A DNA stretch of 64,000 nucleotides from JAGPUQ01 sp049325095 (lineage in GTDB: Bacteria > Pseudomonadota > Gammaproteobacteria > Pseudomonadales > Porticoccaceae). The stretch is taken from assembly GCA_049325095.1 (NCBI GenBank), contig JBMOPO010000026.1:56637-120636 (forward strand), in the 5' to 3' direction. The position numbers and the translations under genes were made by a program. Of this stretch, positions 1 through 8,681 are shown piece by piece (position 1 is the first letter of the stretch; every line of letters begins with the position of its first letter). The notes under the pieces were generated by a model. The model made no database searches and had not been told where the DNA came from. It saw only the letters and a list, made by a program, of their open reading frames with translations.

Positions 1-429
1 ACCCTGGTCTCCGGTCTGCCGGGCGGCGCATCCTGCAACGCCCGCGCCGCCGCCAAGGCCTATGCGGCGGCCGGGGTGGGACCGGAGGACATCGACGTGG
101 TCGAGTTGCACGACGCCGCCTCGCCGGCCGAGCTGATCTATGTCGAGGAACTGGGCCTGTGCGCCCCCGGTGAGGGGCTGCGCCTGCTGCGCGACGGCGA
201 CCTGGGGCCGGGCGGGCGGATTCCGGTCAACACCAGCGGTGGGCTGGTCGCCAAGGGCCATCCGGTGGGCGCCACCGGCTGCGCCCAGATCGTCGAGATC
301 GCCGACCAGTTGCGCGGCCGCTGCGGCGCCCGCCAGGTCGAGGGCGCCCGGGTGGGCATGGCCCAGAACGGCGGCGGCTGGATCGGCGACGACACCGCGG
401 CCACCACGCTCACCATTCTCCGCCGCTGA
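1..429 (+). CDS. Thiolase / SCP2-type lipid-transfer thiolase, C-terminal part (5' end outside window)
   Basis: The reading frame is open from the first base and ends with TGA, giving 142 residues of a thiolase C-terminal half. The segment VNTSGGLVAKGHPVGATG carries the GHPxGATG element whose His belongs to the thiolase active site, and VVELHDA near the start matches the SCP2/lipid-transfer thiolase subgroup. Family members cleave or form beta-ketoacyl-CoA, often on bulky substrates such as sterol side chains. The start lies upstream of the window. A SnoaL-like gene follows 132 bp later on the same strand, an arrangement usual in sterol or lipid catabolic operons. Substrate unknown. Confidence 0.85.
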   Translation, partial: TLVSGLPGGASCNARAAAKAYAAAGVGPEDIDVVELHDAASPAELIYVEELGLCAPGEGLRLLRDGDLGPGGRIPVNTSGGLVAKGHPVGATGCAQIVEIADQLRGRCGARQVEGARVGMAQNGGGWIGDDTAATTLTILRR

Positions 430-561
430 GCGCGGCCGGACGGGCCACGGCAGTCGCTCATCCGGCCGCGCGGGAGTCGCAGGCGCGCGGCGCAGGTCAG
501 GTCGCAACGGGGCCCATCGACACCGTTACGGGATCCACACCACCACACAGGGGACAGCACC

Positions 562-1017
562 ATGGCCGACATCGAGCAGCGCCTGCAAATACTGGAAGAT
601 AAGGACGAGATCCGTGAACTCACCGCCCGCTACTGCTATGCGGTGGTGGCCCAGGACGGCGAGGCCCTGTTGGGCATGTTCACCGAGGACGGCGAATTCC
701 ACCTGGGCGACCACGCCTGGCGGGGCCGGGCGGAGTTGCGCAAGCTGTACGTCGATCAGGTGGGCAACATCGGCCCCAAACCCTTCATCCAGAACCATGT
801 CATCCAGGTGGACGGCGACCGCGCCACCGGCCACTGCGCGGTGGAGATCCGGGTGGTCGAGAACGGCGAGTCGGTGACCGCCTGCGGCCACTACGACGAC
901 GACTACCGGCGGGTGGACGGCCGCTGGAAATTCGCCCGCCGGGTGTTCCACCTCTACCACTGGGCCAAGCTCGCCGAGGGCTGGGCCAAGCCCGCCGCGG
1001 CACCCGCGCTGCGCTGA
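562..1017 (+). CDS. SnoaL-like / NTF2-like domain protein
   Basis: This 151-residue protein has the NTF2-like cone fold pattern: an N-terminal helix (IEQRLQILEDKDEIRELTARYC), then alternating strands, with HYDDDYRRVDGRWKFARR near the end. Proteins of this family are small dehydratases, isomerases or binding proteins; the bile-acid 7-alpha-dehydratase type shares the same opening. The ATG follows a GGGGACAGC purine-rich stretch. It sits just downstream of the thiolase gene and resembles a second SnoaL-like gene near 12.2-12.6 kb, so both may act on related acyl-CoA or steroid-like intermediates. The reaction cannot be named from sequence. Confidence 0.75.
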   Translation: MADIEQRLQILEDKDEIRELTARYCYAVVAQDGEALLGMFTEDGEFHLGDHAWRGRAELRKLYVDQVGNIGPKPFIQNHVIQVDGDRATGHCAVEIRVVENGESVTACGHYDDDYRRVDGRWKFARRVFHLYHWAKLAEGWAKPAAAPALR

Positions 1018-1271
1018 GTCGGGCGGCCCCCGCCGGGCCGCCCCGCGCTGCCGGATTCCGCCTGAACATCGGCCGGGGCCGGCGCGCACCGGGGTTCGGG
1101 AGACTCGGATGCAGCGATGATCGGCGCGCTCTTCTGTCGGCGCGTAGTGAGCGGCGAAGGATTCCGGTCCGCGGCGCGGTTTGAAGTCGTTGCGGCGGGT
1201 CGCCCGGGCATGGACCGCCGGGCCGGGAGGTGTCGCGCCGGGGATCACCGGGGCCGGCGGGCTGCCGGCGA

Positions 1272-1898
1272 TCAGCGAATCCGCAACACGTCCTTCATGA
1301 AGTGGGTGGCGAAGCGGCTGGCGCGCTGGTGCAGCACCGCCAGGGGGCGCGGGTCGAGGTAGTTGAGCTGCACCATGCGCCGTTCGCCCACGTAGCGGCT
1401 GTGGCCGTGCCAGGAGTGGTCGGTGCGGCGGAAGGCGAGCAGGGTGCCGGCCAGCGGCGGGACCTCGGCGGCGTAGTCGTCGAGGTCGTCGGGGGAGCGC
1501 AGCAGGCGCAGCCGGCCCTCGGGCGACGGCCATTCCGGGTTGAAATAGACCAGTACGGTGAGCAGCTTGCTCCTGTGGTCGGTGTGGATGTTGCCGTCGG
1601 TGCGCTCGCAGTATTTGCGCACGGTGACGGTGCTGGGCATGGTCTCCAGCGGCAGGTCGAAGCGCGCGCCGAGCGCGCGGGCGAAGGCGGGGCCCTGGAG
1701 TTCGGCCATCAATTGCGCGAAGGCGGGCCCGGGGTGCAGGTCTTCCAGTGGGTGGTTGGCGGGCGATTCGATGGCCGGGTAATCGGCGTGCACCGCGGCC
1801 TGGGCGGCGGGGCTCAGGGCGTCCGGCACCACCAGGAAGTCGAAGGGCTCGCGCACCAGGGGCGCGCGCTCCAGGGCCTGCAAATCGATCAGGGTCAA
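1272..1898 (-). CDS. 2-oxoglutarate/Fe(II) oxygenase family protein
   Basis: This 208-residue protein carries the non-haem iron facial triad of the 2OG-Fe(II) oxygenases: HTD at residues 105-107 and a distal His in SWHGH (162-166), followed by Arg173-174 for 2-oxoglutarate. The spacing resembles small prolyl-hydroxylase-like proteins. I chose the TTG at 1898 because GGAG lies 8 nt upstream and no better ATG keeps the N-terminal strand. It is a lone minus-strand gene between two plus-strand units. The substrate is unknown; hydroxylation of a small molecule, lipid or protein side chain are all possible. Confidence 0.75.
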   Translation of the reverse strand: MTLIDLQALERAPLVREPFDFLVVPDALSPAAQAAVHADYPAIESPANHPLEDLHPGPAFAQLMAELQGPAFARALGARFDLPLETMPSTVTVRKYCERTDGNIHTDHRSKLLTVLVYFNPEWPSPEGRLRLLRSPDDLDDYAAEVPPLAGTLLAFRRTDHSWHGHSRYVGERRMVQLNYLDPRPLAVLHQRASRFATHFMKDVLRIR

Positions 1899-2013
1899 GC
1901 CGGTCGCTCCGCTGCGAATTCCGGGCGCAGCCTACACCCTGCGGCGGGCGCTCCGCCAGACCGGGGCTTGACCGGGATCAGGGTGGATGGCTGCCGGCCG
2001 CCGGGCGCCTTGC

Positions 2014-2019
2014 TATAGT
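2014..2019 (+). promoter_or_regulatory. Candidate -10 box (TATAGT)
   Basis: TATAGT sits 33 nt before the proposed ATG of the glycosyltransferase-like gene and matches 5 of 6 bases of the sigma70 consensus. A -35 at 17-bp spacing (CTGCCG) is weak. The implied transcript has a short leader. Confidence 0.4.
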
Positions 2020-2051
2020 GGCGCCTCGCCCGGTTGCCGCATCCCTCAGCG

Positions 2052-2996
2052 ATGGATCACTGCGTTTTCATCCAGACCAATCACAAGCAGATCGTCGGCG
2101 CCAAGGTCGCCGCCTATGCGCTGCGACGCTTCTCGGCGCACAACGACCGCTTCGAGGTGCGCATCATCGACATGCGCGATTACCCCTGGTTCGCGGCGCG
2201 CGAGGGCCAGACCTACCTGCGCGACGGCGTGCGGCGGGTGTGGCTCAACGACGATCTGCAATCCTTCACCCCCACCCGCTTCCTGCCGCCCAGGCTGATG
2301 AACTTCCAGGGCCGGGCGCTGGTGATCGATCCCGATGTATTCGCCGCCGCCGACGTCTGGCCGCTGCTCAGCCGCGACATGGGCGGCAAGGCGATCCTCT
2401 GCCGGATGCGCTCCGGCCCCAAGGGGCTGATCGACAAGTGCTTCGCCAGCAGCGTGATGCTGCTCGACTGCGCCAGGCTGCGCCACTGGGATCCCGAGCG
2501 GCAGTTCAACGCCATGTTCGACGCCGGTTACGACTACCAGCCCTGGGTGTGCCTCCGCAACGAGCCGCGCGAGAGCATCGGCTTCTTCGAGCCGGAGTGG
2601 AACGACTTCGACCGCTTTACCCCGGCCACCCGCATGCTGCACACCACCCGCCGCAAGACCCAGCCCTGGAAGACCGGGCTGCCGGTGGACTGGCGGCCCA
2701 GCGAGCGCTTCCGGTTGTTTCCGCCCGCCGCCTGGCTGTTGCGCCTGCGCCGCCACCTGTTCGGCGAATACGGGATGATGGGCAACTACCGCGCCCATCC
2801 CGACCGCAACCAGGAGCGCTTCTTCTTCGGCCTGCTCAAGGAATGCCTGGCCCGGGGCCTGATCGACGAGTCCATGCTGCGCGCCGAAATGGCCCGCAAC
2901 CACGTCCGCCACGACGCCTTCGAGGTGCTGGCGCGCACGCCCGATCTGCCGCCGCCGCCCCTGCATCCGCTGTCCGGCATGGCCGTGGCGGCCTGA
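2052..2996 (+). CDS. Glycosyltransferase-like protein of unknown role
   Basis: The product is 314 residues from the ATG at 2052; a TTG at 2034 is an alternative and neither has a good ribosome site. It opens with a CVFIQTNHKQ strand and has VIDPDVF at about residues 91-97, which resembles the DxD metal/nucleotide-sugar motif of GT-A glycosyltransferases, then a WxxDF-type segment and a basic C-terminal half. I cannot assign a family firmly. It ends one base before the convergent ELM1-like gene, and both may belong to surface-polysaccharide or lipid A-linked functions. Confidence 0.55.
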   Translation: MDHCVFIQTNHKQIVGAKVAAYALRRFSAHNDRFEVRIIDMRDYPWFAAREGQTYLRDGVRRVWLNDDLQSFTPTRFLPPRLMNFQGRALVIDPDVFAAADVWPLLSRDMGGKAILCRMRSGPKGLIDKCFASSVMLLDCARLRHWDPERQFNAMFDAGYDYQPWVCLRNEPRESIGFFEPEWNDFDRFTPATRMLHTTRRKTQPWKTGLPVDWRPSERFRLFPPAAWLLRLRRHLFGEYGMMGNYRAHPDRNQERFFFGLLKECLARGLIDESMLRAEMARNHVRHDAFEVLARTPDLPPPPLHPLSGMAVAA

Positions 2997-2997
2997 T

Positions 2998-4077
2998 TCA
3001 GCGCCCGAACAGGGCCCGCACCCGGCGTGCGGCGCGCTCCAGGTCGGCGCCCCCGGCCGGGGGCGCCGGCGCGGGTTCGGCGGCCGGGGGCGGCGGTTCG
3101 TCCAGCCAGCGGGCGCGGCCCTCGGCCACCGCCAGTTCCAGCAGCCGGGTGATGTCGCGGCGCATGCGCCGCGGGCCCCAGGCCATCGCCAGCCGGTGGC
3201 CGAGCGGCTTGGCGCGCCAGGCGTGGCGGTGGCGCCACCAGGGTTCGGGATCGTGCAGGCTGAACAGGTGCAGGGGCTTTTCCATCGCCAGCGCCTCGGC
3301 CAGCATCGACATGCTCTCGGCGGTGAGCACCAGGCGGTCGGCCGCGCCGAGCAGGGCCAGGTAGCGGCCGGGGCCCGGATCGCGCCAGCCGAAGAAGCGA
3401 CAGGGCGCGCGCAGTGTGGCCCGAAAGGCGGCGCTGGCCGCCGCTGGGGTGCGGCGGCTGTCGGTCGCCAGCACGGCGCCGCCGGTGGTGGCGAGCAGCT
3501 CGTCGACCCGCGATGCCAGCCGCCGGGCCTTGCCGGCGGTGAACACGAAGGGCCCGCTGTCGCCGCCCAGCAGCACCAGGGTGCGGGGCCGGGGCAGGGC
3601 CGCCAGTTCCGGCTCCAGGCCGGCCGCCGCGGCGCGGGCCCGCTCCGGATCCACGCGATGCAGGGGCAGGCGGTTGTGGACGACATTGGCGGCCGCGGCG
3701 GGCAGAAAGTACTGGGGGGTGGTCACGATCAGGTCGAAGGCCGCGAGCGGCGCCCAGGGCCGGCCGAGGTGGACCAGCCGCGCGCGGCCGCCGCTCTGGT
3801 TCCGGAGCCAGCGCGCCACCGGCTCGTTGCGCCGCCCGGCGCTGATCACCAGTTCCGGCCAGGGCGCCTGCAGCGGTGAGGAACGGCGGCGGTCGACGCC
3901 CCACAGCCGGGTGCCGGCCAGCACATTGGCGAGCAGCTCCCAGGGCCGGTTGCGGATCTCGCGCACTTCGTAGGGCCAGCCCAGGGCTTCGGCCAGCGCC
4001 AGCACCTGGTTGTTGTCGCCGGCCTTCTGGCCGAGCAGCGCCCAGGTGCATGGCGGGGAGGGGCGGCCTGGGGTCAT
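2998..4077 (-). CDS. Mitochondrial fission ELM1-like family protein
   Basis: This 359-residue protein begins with the family signature GQKAGDNNQ (residues 16-24) and contains VISAGRRNEPVARW, VHLGRP and LVLLGGDSGPFVF, all typical of the bacterial homologues of plant ELM1, which have a GT-B glycosyltransferase-like fold. In bacteria these genes often lie near LPS or lipid A genes; the function is not established. The ATG at 4077 opens directly after a short purine stretch. The C-terminus is proline/alanine rich (PPPPAAEPAPAPPAGG). It is convergent with the glycosyltransferase-like gene, with a one-base gap. Confidence 0.75.
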   Translation of the reverse strand: MTPGRPSPPCTWALLGQKAGDNNQVLALAEALGWPYEVREIRNRPWELLANVLAGTRLWGVDRRRSSPLQAPWPELVISAGRRNEPVARWLRNQSGGRARLVHLGRPWAPLAAFDLIVTTPQYFLPAAAANVVHNRLPLHRVDPERARAAAAGLEPELAALPRPRTLVLLGGDSGPFVFTAGKARRLASRVDELLATTGGAVLATDSRRTPAAASAAFRATLRAPCRFFGWRDPGPGRYLALLGAADRLVLTAESMSMLAEALAMEKPLHLFSLHDPEPWWRHRHAWRAKPLGHRLAMAWGPRRMRRDITRLLELAVAEGRARWLDEPPPPAAEPAPAPPAGGADLERAARRVRALFGR

Positions 4078-4114
4078 CGGCGGTCGTCGGAGAAGCGCTG
4101 GCGGGGCAGTCTAG

Positions 4115-4292
4115 CCTGGATATCTCACCGATGTTCGTCGCGAGACGGTTCAAGGGGGCAGGTCATGGGCGGCTTTTGCGACCGAGAAGCGCGCAGGCAT
4201 AGTTGACACTATGTCGAGCGGTTCGACCGAGCAAAAGCCGGTCGGGGCGTGCCATTGGGCCGTCGCAGTAGGAGATCGGTGAGATATCCGGG
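4115..4292. mobile_element. 178-bp MITE-like near-palindrome
   Basis: The ends are inverted copies: CCTGGATATCTCACCGAT at 4115 and the reverse complement of CCCGGATATCTCACCGAT ending at 4292 (one mismatch). Internally, CGGCTTTTGC on the left pairs with GCAAAAGCCG on the right, and the centre is CATAGT-TGAC-ACTATG (4198-4213). The flanks CTAG (4111-4114) and CTGG (4293-4296) could be a worn 4-bp target duplication. No transposase is encoded, so a non-autonomous element (MITE) is the simplest reading. It fills much of the gap between two divergent genes. Confidence 0.55.
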
Positions 4293-4404
4293 CTGGCAGC
4301 GCGACCCGGCCGGGTGGCCGGGCGCGCTTGACGAACGCCCGCCGGCGACCGACGATCGGCGCCCTTCGGCCCTGCGGCCACCGTACAGCGTAATGGAGAC
4401 CGAA

Positions 4405-4863
4405 ATGAGTCGAGTCGAAAGCGGGGACGAGCCGGATTGGGATACGCCGATCCAGTTGCAACTGGCCCCGGCGGGCCTCATCCACGCCCTGTTCTGGTCC
4501 GCCGAGTCCGTGCACACGGGGTGGACCTCCTGCGTCCAGCACGATCTGGTGGTGTTCGAGCTCAGCGCCATCGACGACCACAGCGACAACTACTGCCGGC
4601 TGGCGGAACAGGAGTATGTCGAGGATCCCTCCGAGGAGGTGACCTGGCACGACTGGTCGGTGGAACTCAAGCTGGGGCGGGTCTACATCTCCGCCCACTG
4701 GCGGGCCCGCCTCGACGACAGTCCGGCGGAGTGGGACTGGTGCGCAGCCGAGGCGGAAAAGGCCTTCGCCGCCGCCGCGGTGCTGGTGGGCAAGCGGGTG
4801 CGCCGGGGTCTGGCGGTGGAGTCCGAGCCCAACAGCGGGCGGGCGCCGCGAACCCACCATTGA
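4405..4863 (+). CDS. Hypothetical acidic protein
   Basis: The product is 152 residues if started at the ATG at 4405, which has GGAG 6 nt upstream; an in-frame ATG at 4393 would add four residues. It is acidic and tryptophan-rich (HTGWTSC, WHDWSVE, WDWC), with no signal peptide or membrane segment and a basic C-terminal tail. I do not recognise the family. It lies just after the palindromic element and is followed by two hairpins that separate it from the convergent RND gene, so it is probably monocistronic. Confidence 0.5.
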   Translation: MSRVESGDEPDWDTPIQLQLAPAGLIHALFWSAESVHTGWTSCVQHDLVVFELSAIDDHSDNYCRLAEQEYVEDPSEEVTWHDWSVELKLGRVYISAHWRARLDDSPAEWDWCAAEAEKAFAAAAVLVGKRVRRGLAVESEPNSGRAPRTHH

Positions 4864-4882
4864 GCCGAACCGCCATCGGCAG

Positions 4883-4900
4883 GGCGTTGAAAAACGCCCT
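4883..4900 (+). terminator. Hairpin after the acidic hypothetical gene
   Basis: GGCGTT-GAAA-AACGCC forms a tight stem-loop about 20 bp past the stop codon. It has no U tract and may work with the next hairpin. Confidence 0.4.
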
Positions 4901-4922
4901 GCCAGGCGCCGCATCGAAGCGA

Positions 4923-4953
4923 GTTGAAAAAAGCCCAGGGAGGCTTTTTCAAC
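4923..4953. terminator. Bidirectional intrinsic terminator
   Basis: GTTGAAAAA(A)GCC pairs with GGC-TTTTTCAAC around a short loop, giving an A-tract/T-tract stem that can end transcription from both the plus-strand hypothetical gene and the minus-strand RND gene, whose stop codon lies 8 bp away. Confidence 0.7.
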
Positions 4954-4960
4954 AGCCCTG

Positions 4961-7378
4961 TCAGGCCACTGCCTCCCGCTCCCGGGTCGGCCGGCGCCGC
5001 AGCAGCCAGCGGGCCAGTGCCGGCAGGATGAGGATCGCGCCCAGCATGTTGGTCAGGAACAGAAAGGTGAGCAGAATCCCCATGTCGGCCTGAAACTTCA
5101 GCGGCGCGAAGATCCAGGTGAACACCCCCACGCCCAGGGTTATGCCGATGAAGATCACCGCCTTGCCGGTGAGCCGCATCGCCTTGTAGAAGGCTTCCTC
5201 CAGCGTATCTCCGGTGTCCATGAAGCCGCGCATGGCGGCGTAGATGTAGATGGCGTAGTCCACGCCCACGCCGACGCCCAGGGCCATCATCGGCAGGGTG
5301 TTCACCTTCAGCCCGATGTCCAGGATCGCCATCATGGCGTTGGCCAGCACCGAGACCACGGCCAGCGGCACCACGATGCACAGCATCCCGGCGATGGAGC
5401 GGAAGGCCAGCAGCGCGAGGGCGATGGTCACCCCGTACACCCAGGCCATCATCGGCCGCTCCGCCGCGGCCACGGTCTGGTTGGTGGCGGCGATGACGCC
5501 CACGTTGCCGCTCGCCAGCCGCAGCCGGAACCGGTCCTCGGGCAGCACCGATCGGAATTGCCCGATGCCCGCGATGATCCCGGCGATGGTCTCGGCCTTG
5601 TGGTCGGTGGTGAAGATGTTGACCGGCATGGCGCTGCACGGCGCGTTCATGTAGTCGTCGCCGCCGCCGCGCTCCAGGTCGTGCAGCGCCGAGGCCATGT
5701 TGAGCGGTTCGCGGGAGACCTCGAACCAGCGCGGGCTGCCCTCGTTGTTGGCCGCGATGATCAGTTTCATGGCCCGGGCGAGCGAGTCGACCGAATGCAC
5801 CCCGGGCAGGTTCTGCACGTGCCAGGCGAAGCGGTCCATCTCCTTCATCACGGCGTAGTCGACGCAGGCGTTTTCGGGCGCTTCGACGATCACCGTCAGT
5901 TTGTCGACGCCGATGGAAAATTTGTCGGCGATGATCTGGCTGTCCTGGTTGTAGCGGGCTTCCTCGCGCAACTCGGGAATTCCGGCGTGCAGATCGCCGA
6001 TCTTCATTTCCTTCTGTTTGTCGAGGCCCCACAGGGTGAGGCCGGCGATGATCGCCAGGATCGCCAGGGACGGCCCGGTGCGGGTTGCGCGCGCCAGGAA
6101 TCGCCACAGCGGATCGCGCCGGGTTTCGGCCGCCCGGTGTCGCTCGCGATAGTTTTCCAGATCGCGGAGCTTCACGTAGGAGAGCAGTACCGGCAGCAGA
6201 ATCATCTTGGTGAACAACATGATCGCCATGCCGACGCTGGCGATGATCGCGGTTTCCCGGACGATCTGAATGTCGATCAGCAGGATGGTGGCGAAGCTCA
6301 CCGAGGTGGTGATGACCGCCAGTGCCCCCGGGACCAGCAGGCGGCGAAAGGTGCGCTGGGCGGCCTCGAAGCTGTCGACTCCGTGGGGCGTCTCGGGAGC
6401 GGGCACCAGCGGCCGCCCCCGGGCGTCGGTGTCGCCGCCATACATCACCTCGCCCATCCAGCCGCTCACCATCTGCACGCCGTGGCTGACGCCGATGGCG
6501 AACACCAGGAAGGGGATCAGAATGGACATGGGATCGAGACCGTAGCCCAGCAGGTCGAGCGACCCGAGCAGGCCGATCACCGAGATCAGCGAGACCAGCG
6601 GCGGCAGCAGCGACAGGGTGACGGATCTGGTGTACAGCCACAGCAGGATGCCGGTGACCGCCAGCGTGATGCCGAAGAAGCGGATCACGCCGCGAGCGCC
6701 GTCGGCGATGTCGCCGGTTGATTTGGCGAACCCGATGATGTGCACCCTGATCCGGTCGGTTTCGAAGCGGTGGCGGATTTTTTCCTCCAGATCCGCCGCG
6801 ATCCGCTGATAGTCGAGGGGCTGGCCGGTGGTGGGGTCGCGCTCGATCAGTTCCGCCCGGATCAGGGCGCCGGAGAAATCGTTGGCCACCAGATCGCCGA
6901 TGCGGCCGGACTTGATGATGTTGCTTCTGACGATGGGCATCCATTCCGGGCTGGGCTGGAATTCGGCGGGGATGACGAAGTCACCGGCGAACCCGTCCTC
7001 GATGACCTCGATGTAGACCACATTGGGGGTGAACAGCGAGGTCACGGTCGACCGCGCCACCCCGGGGAGGAAGAACACCTCGTCGGTCGCCGATTTGAGG
7101 GTCTCGAAGAATTCCGGATTGAAGATGTCGCCTTCCGTTTGGGTCAGCGCGACGATGATCTGGTTGCCGGAGCCAAAGTCGTCCTGGTACTGCCGCAGGG
7201 TCTGGATGTAATCGTGCCCGAAGGGCATGAGCTTTTCGAAGCCCGCATCCACGCGCAGCTTGAGGGCGTTGATGCCCATGACCAGGGTCAGGGCCAGAAA
7301 GGCAATCAGGATCGCTGGCCGCTGGGAAAAGATGAGCGTTACCACGCGGTCCAGGAGGGAGGTCTTGGTCATTGCCAT
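4961..7378 (-). CDS. RND (MMPL-type) transporter of the DUF1302/DUF1329 cluster
   Basis: The protein is 805 residues with the RND layout: a first membrane helix (about 18-36), a periplasmic domain, a bundle of membrane helices starting near residue 230 (RFFGITLAVTGILLWLY), a second periplasmic domain and a final helix bundle. TDRIRVHIIGFAKSTGDIADG precedes the first bundle. At about 800 residues it matches the single-protein MMPL/hydrophobe exporters, not the AcrB type. It is last in a four-gene unit with DUF1302, DUF1329 and Ycf48-like genes, and probably moves a hydrophobic molecule across the inner membrane or periplasm. The direction of transport cannot be read from sequence. Confidence 0.85.
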   Translation of the reverse strand: MAMTKTSLLDRVVTLIFSQRPAILIAFLALTLVMGINALKLRVDAGFEKLMPFGHDYIQTLRQYQDDFGSGNQIIVALTQTEGDIFNPEFFETLKSATDEVFFLPGVARSTVTSLFTPNVVYIEVIEDGFAGDFVIPAEFQPSPEWMPIVRSNIIKSGRIGDLVANDFSGALIRAELIERDPTTGQPLDYQRIAADLEEKIRHRFETDRIRVHIIGFAKSTGDIADGARGVIRFFGITLAVTGILLWLYTRSVTLSLLPPLVSLISVIGLLGSLDLLGYGLDPMSILIPFLVFAIGVSHGVQMVSGWMGEVMYGGDTDARGRPLVPAPETPHGVDSFEAAQRTFRRLLVPGALAVITTSVSFATILLIDIQIVRETAIIASVGMAIMLFTKMILLPVLLSYVKLRDLENYRERHRAAETRRDPLWRFLARATRTGPSLAILAIIAGLTLWGLDKQKEMKIGDLHAGIPELREEARYNQDSQIIADKFSIGVDKLTVIVEAPENACVDYAVMKEMDRFAWHVQNLPGVHSVDSLARAMKLIIAANNEGSPRWFEVSREPLNMASALHDLERGGGDDYMNAPCSAMPVNIFTTDHKAETIAGIIAGIGQFRSVLPEDRFRLRLASGNVGVIAATNQTVAAAERPMMAWVYGVTIALALLAFRSIAGMLCIVVPLAVVSVLANAMMAILDIGLKVNTLPMMALGVGVGVDYAIYIYAAMRGFMDTGDTLEEAFYKAMRLTGKAVIFIGITLGVGVFTWIFAPLKFQADMGILLTFLFLTNMLGAILILPALARWLLRRRPTREREAVA

Positions 7379-7428
7379 GTTCCGGTAAGTCCGTCACTTC
7401 GATGCGGGATGTCGAGCGCCCTTGGCGC

Positions 7429-8526
7429 TCACGGGATTGGCGGCAGGCCAAAATGCTGGACGCCGGCCTCCCCGAACAGCAGCAGGCCGCCGGCTGCGGT
7501 GCGCTGTACGGACAGGAAGCCGTCGAATCCCGCGTAGGGCAGGCGCTCCGCCCCGGTGCGGCCGGCGGGCAGGCGCAGAATCAAGCCGCCGGCGCCCACC
7601 GCGATCAGGTCGCCGTTGTCCAGCCGCACCATGTCGTAGAGATTGGCGGTGGTGTCGGTCGCCACTTCGCGCCAGGTCTGCCCGGCGTCGCCGGACCGAT
7701 AGCAGTGGCCGCGCAGCCCGTAGATCAGCAGATCGTCGGGGGCGGAGGCCTCGATGCCGAAAAAGGACCCGCCGTAGGGGGAGGGGATGACGCGCCAGGG
7801 GCTGGCCGGCTCCGGCTCCGGGTCGAACCCGGGGCGATAGTGGAGCAGGGTGCCCAGCTCGCCGGCGATCAGGAACCCGTCGCCCAGGGGCGCGATCGCG
7901 TTCAGGTTGGGTTCGGGTTCCTGGCCGGCGGCGCTGAGCAGATCGCGCAGGCCCCCGGTATCGACTTCCCGCCAATGGATGCCGCCGTCGGAGGTGGTGA
8001 GCATGAAGGCGAAGGCGCCCACCGCAATGCCGTGCAGGGGATCCGCAAAATGCAGATCCAGGATCGGCTTGGGAACATCGCCGTCGGGGATGCGGTTTTC
8101 ATAGACGATTGCCCAGTTCAGGCCGCCGTCGGTGGTGCGCAGGATCAGGCTGTCGTGCCCCGCCGCCCAGCCGTGGCGGTCATCGGCGAAGGCCACCGCG
8201 GTCAGTAGTACCTGGGTGGGCACCTGCTCGGCCTGCCGCCAGTGGCCGCCCTCGTCGTCGCTGTAGACGATGTTGCCGTACGCCCCCACCGCGACGATGC
8301 GGTGGCCGGCCCGCGCCGCGTCGGTCAACAGCGCCCTGCTCGCCAGGGGCGATTGCACCGCGGGCAACTGGGGCAGGTTTTCGGTGCCGTGGCCGTCGCC
8401 CGCCGCGACCAGCGAGGCGCATAGCGCCAGCCGGAGCATCCGCTGCCCGTGGTTGCACAGACGGCCGCACAGGCGCGTGAATCTGCTTCGCGGCAGCTCG
8501 AACCGGCGTAACGGCGATCCCCTCAT
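7429..8526 (-). CDS. Ycf48/HCF136-like beta-propeller (BNR repeat) protein
   Basis: Repeated motifs such as YSDDEGGHWRQ, LRTTDGGLNW, LTTSDGGIHW and YRSGDAGQTWRE are the Asp-box/BNR repeats of Ycf48-type propellers. I used the ATG at 8526 (365 residues) because GGGAG lies about 10 nt upstream; an in-frame ATG at 8437-8439 would give 336 residues starting with a shorter export signal (MLRLALCASLVAAG). Either way it appears exported. Family members act as assembly or scaffold proteins. It lies 50 bp before the RND gene, with which it is probably co-transcribed and functionally paired. Confidence 0.8.
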   Translation of the reverse strand: MRGSPLRRFELPRSRFTRLCGRLCNHGQRMLRLALCASLVAAGDGHGTENLPQLPAVQSPLASRALLTDAARAGHRIVAVGAYGNIVYSDDEGGHWRQAEQVPTQVLLTAVAFADDRHGWAAGHDSLILRTTDGGLNWAIVYENRIPDGDVPKPILDLHFADPLHGIAVGAFAFMLTTSDGGIHWREVDTGGLRDLLSAAGQEPEPNLNAIAPLGDGFLIAGELGTLLHYRPGFDPEPEPASPWRVIPSPYGGSFFGIEASAPDDLLIYGLRGHCYRSGDAGQTWREVATDTTANLYDMVRLDNGDLIAVGAGGLILRLPAGRTGAERLPYAGFDGFLSVQRTAAGGLLLFGEAGVQHFGLPPIP

Positions 8527-8681
8527 CGGATGACTGCTCCCGGATACGTCTTCGGGTGGACTGCGGTGGCGAGCGCCGCGGGCCTGGGCGACCGGCCTGC
8601 GCGGCGCCCCGAGGTTCCGGATCGGGCCCGGTCCCGAGGCGGCCCGGCCGCCGGGAATACCCGCGACCGGCGCTGCCGCGA

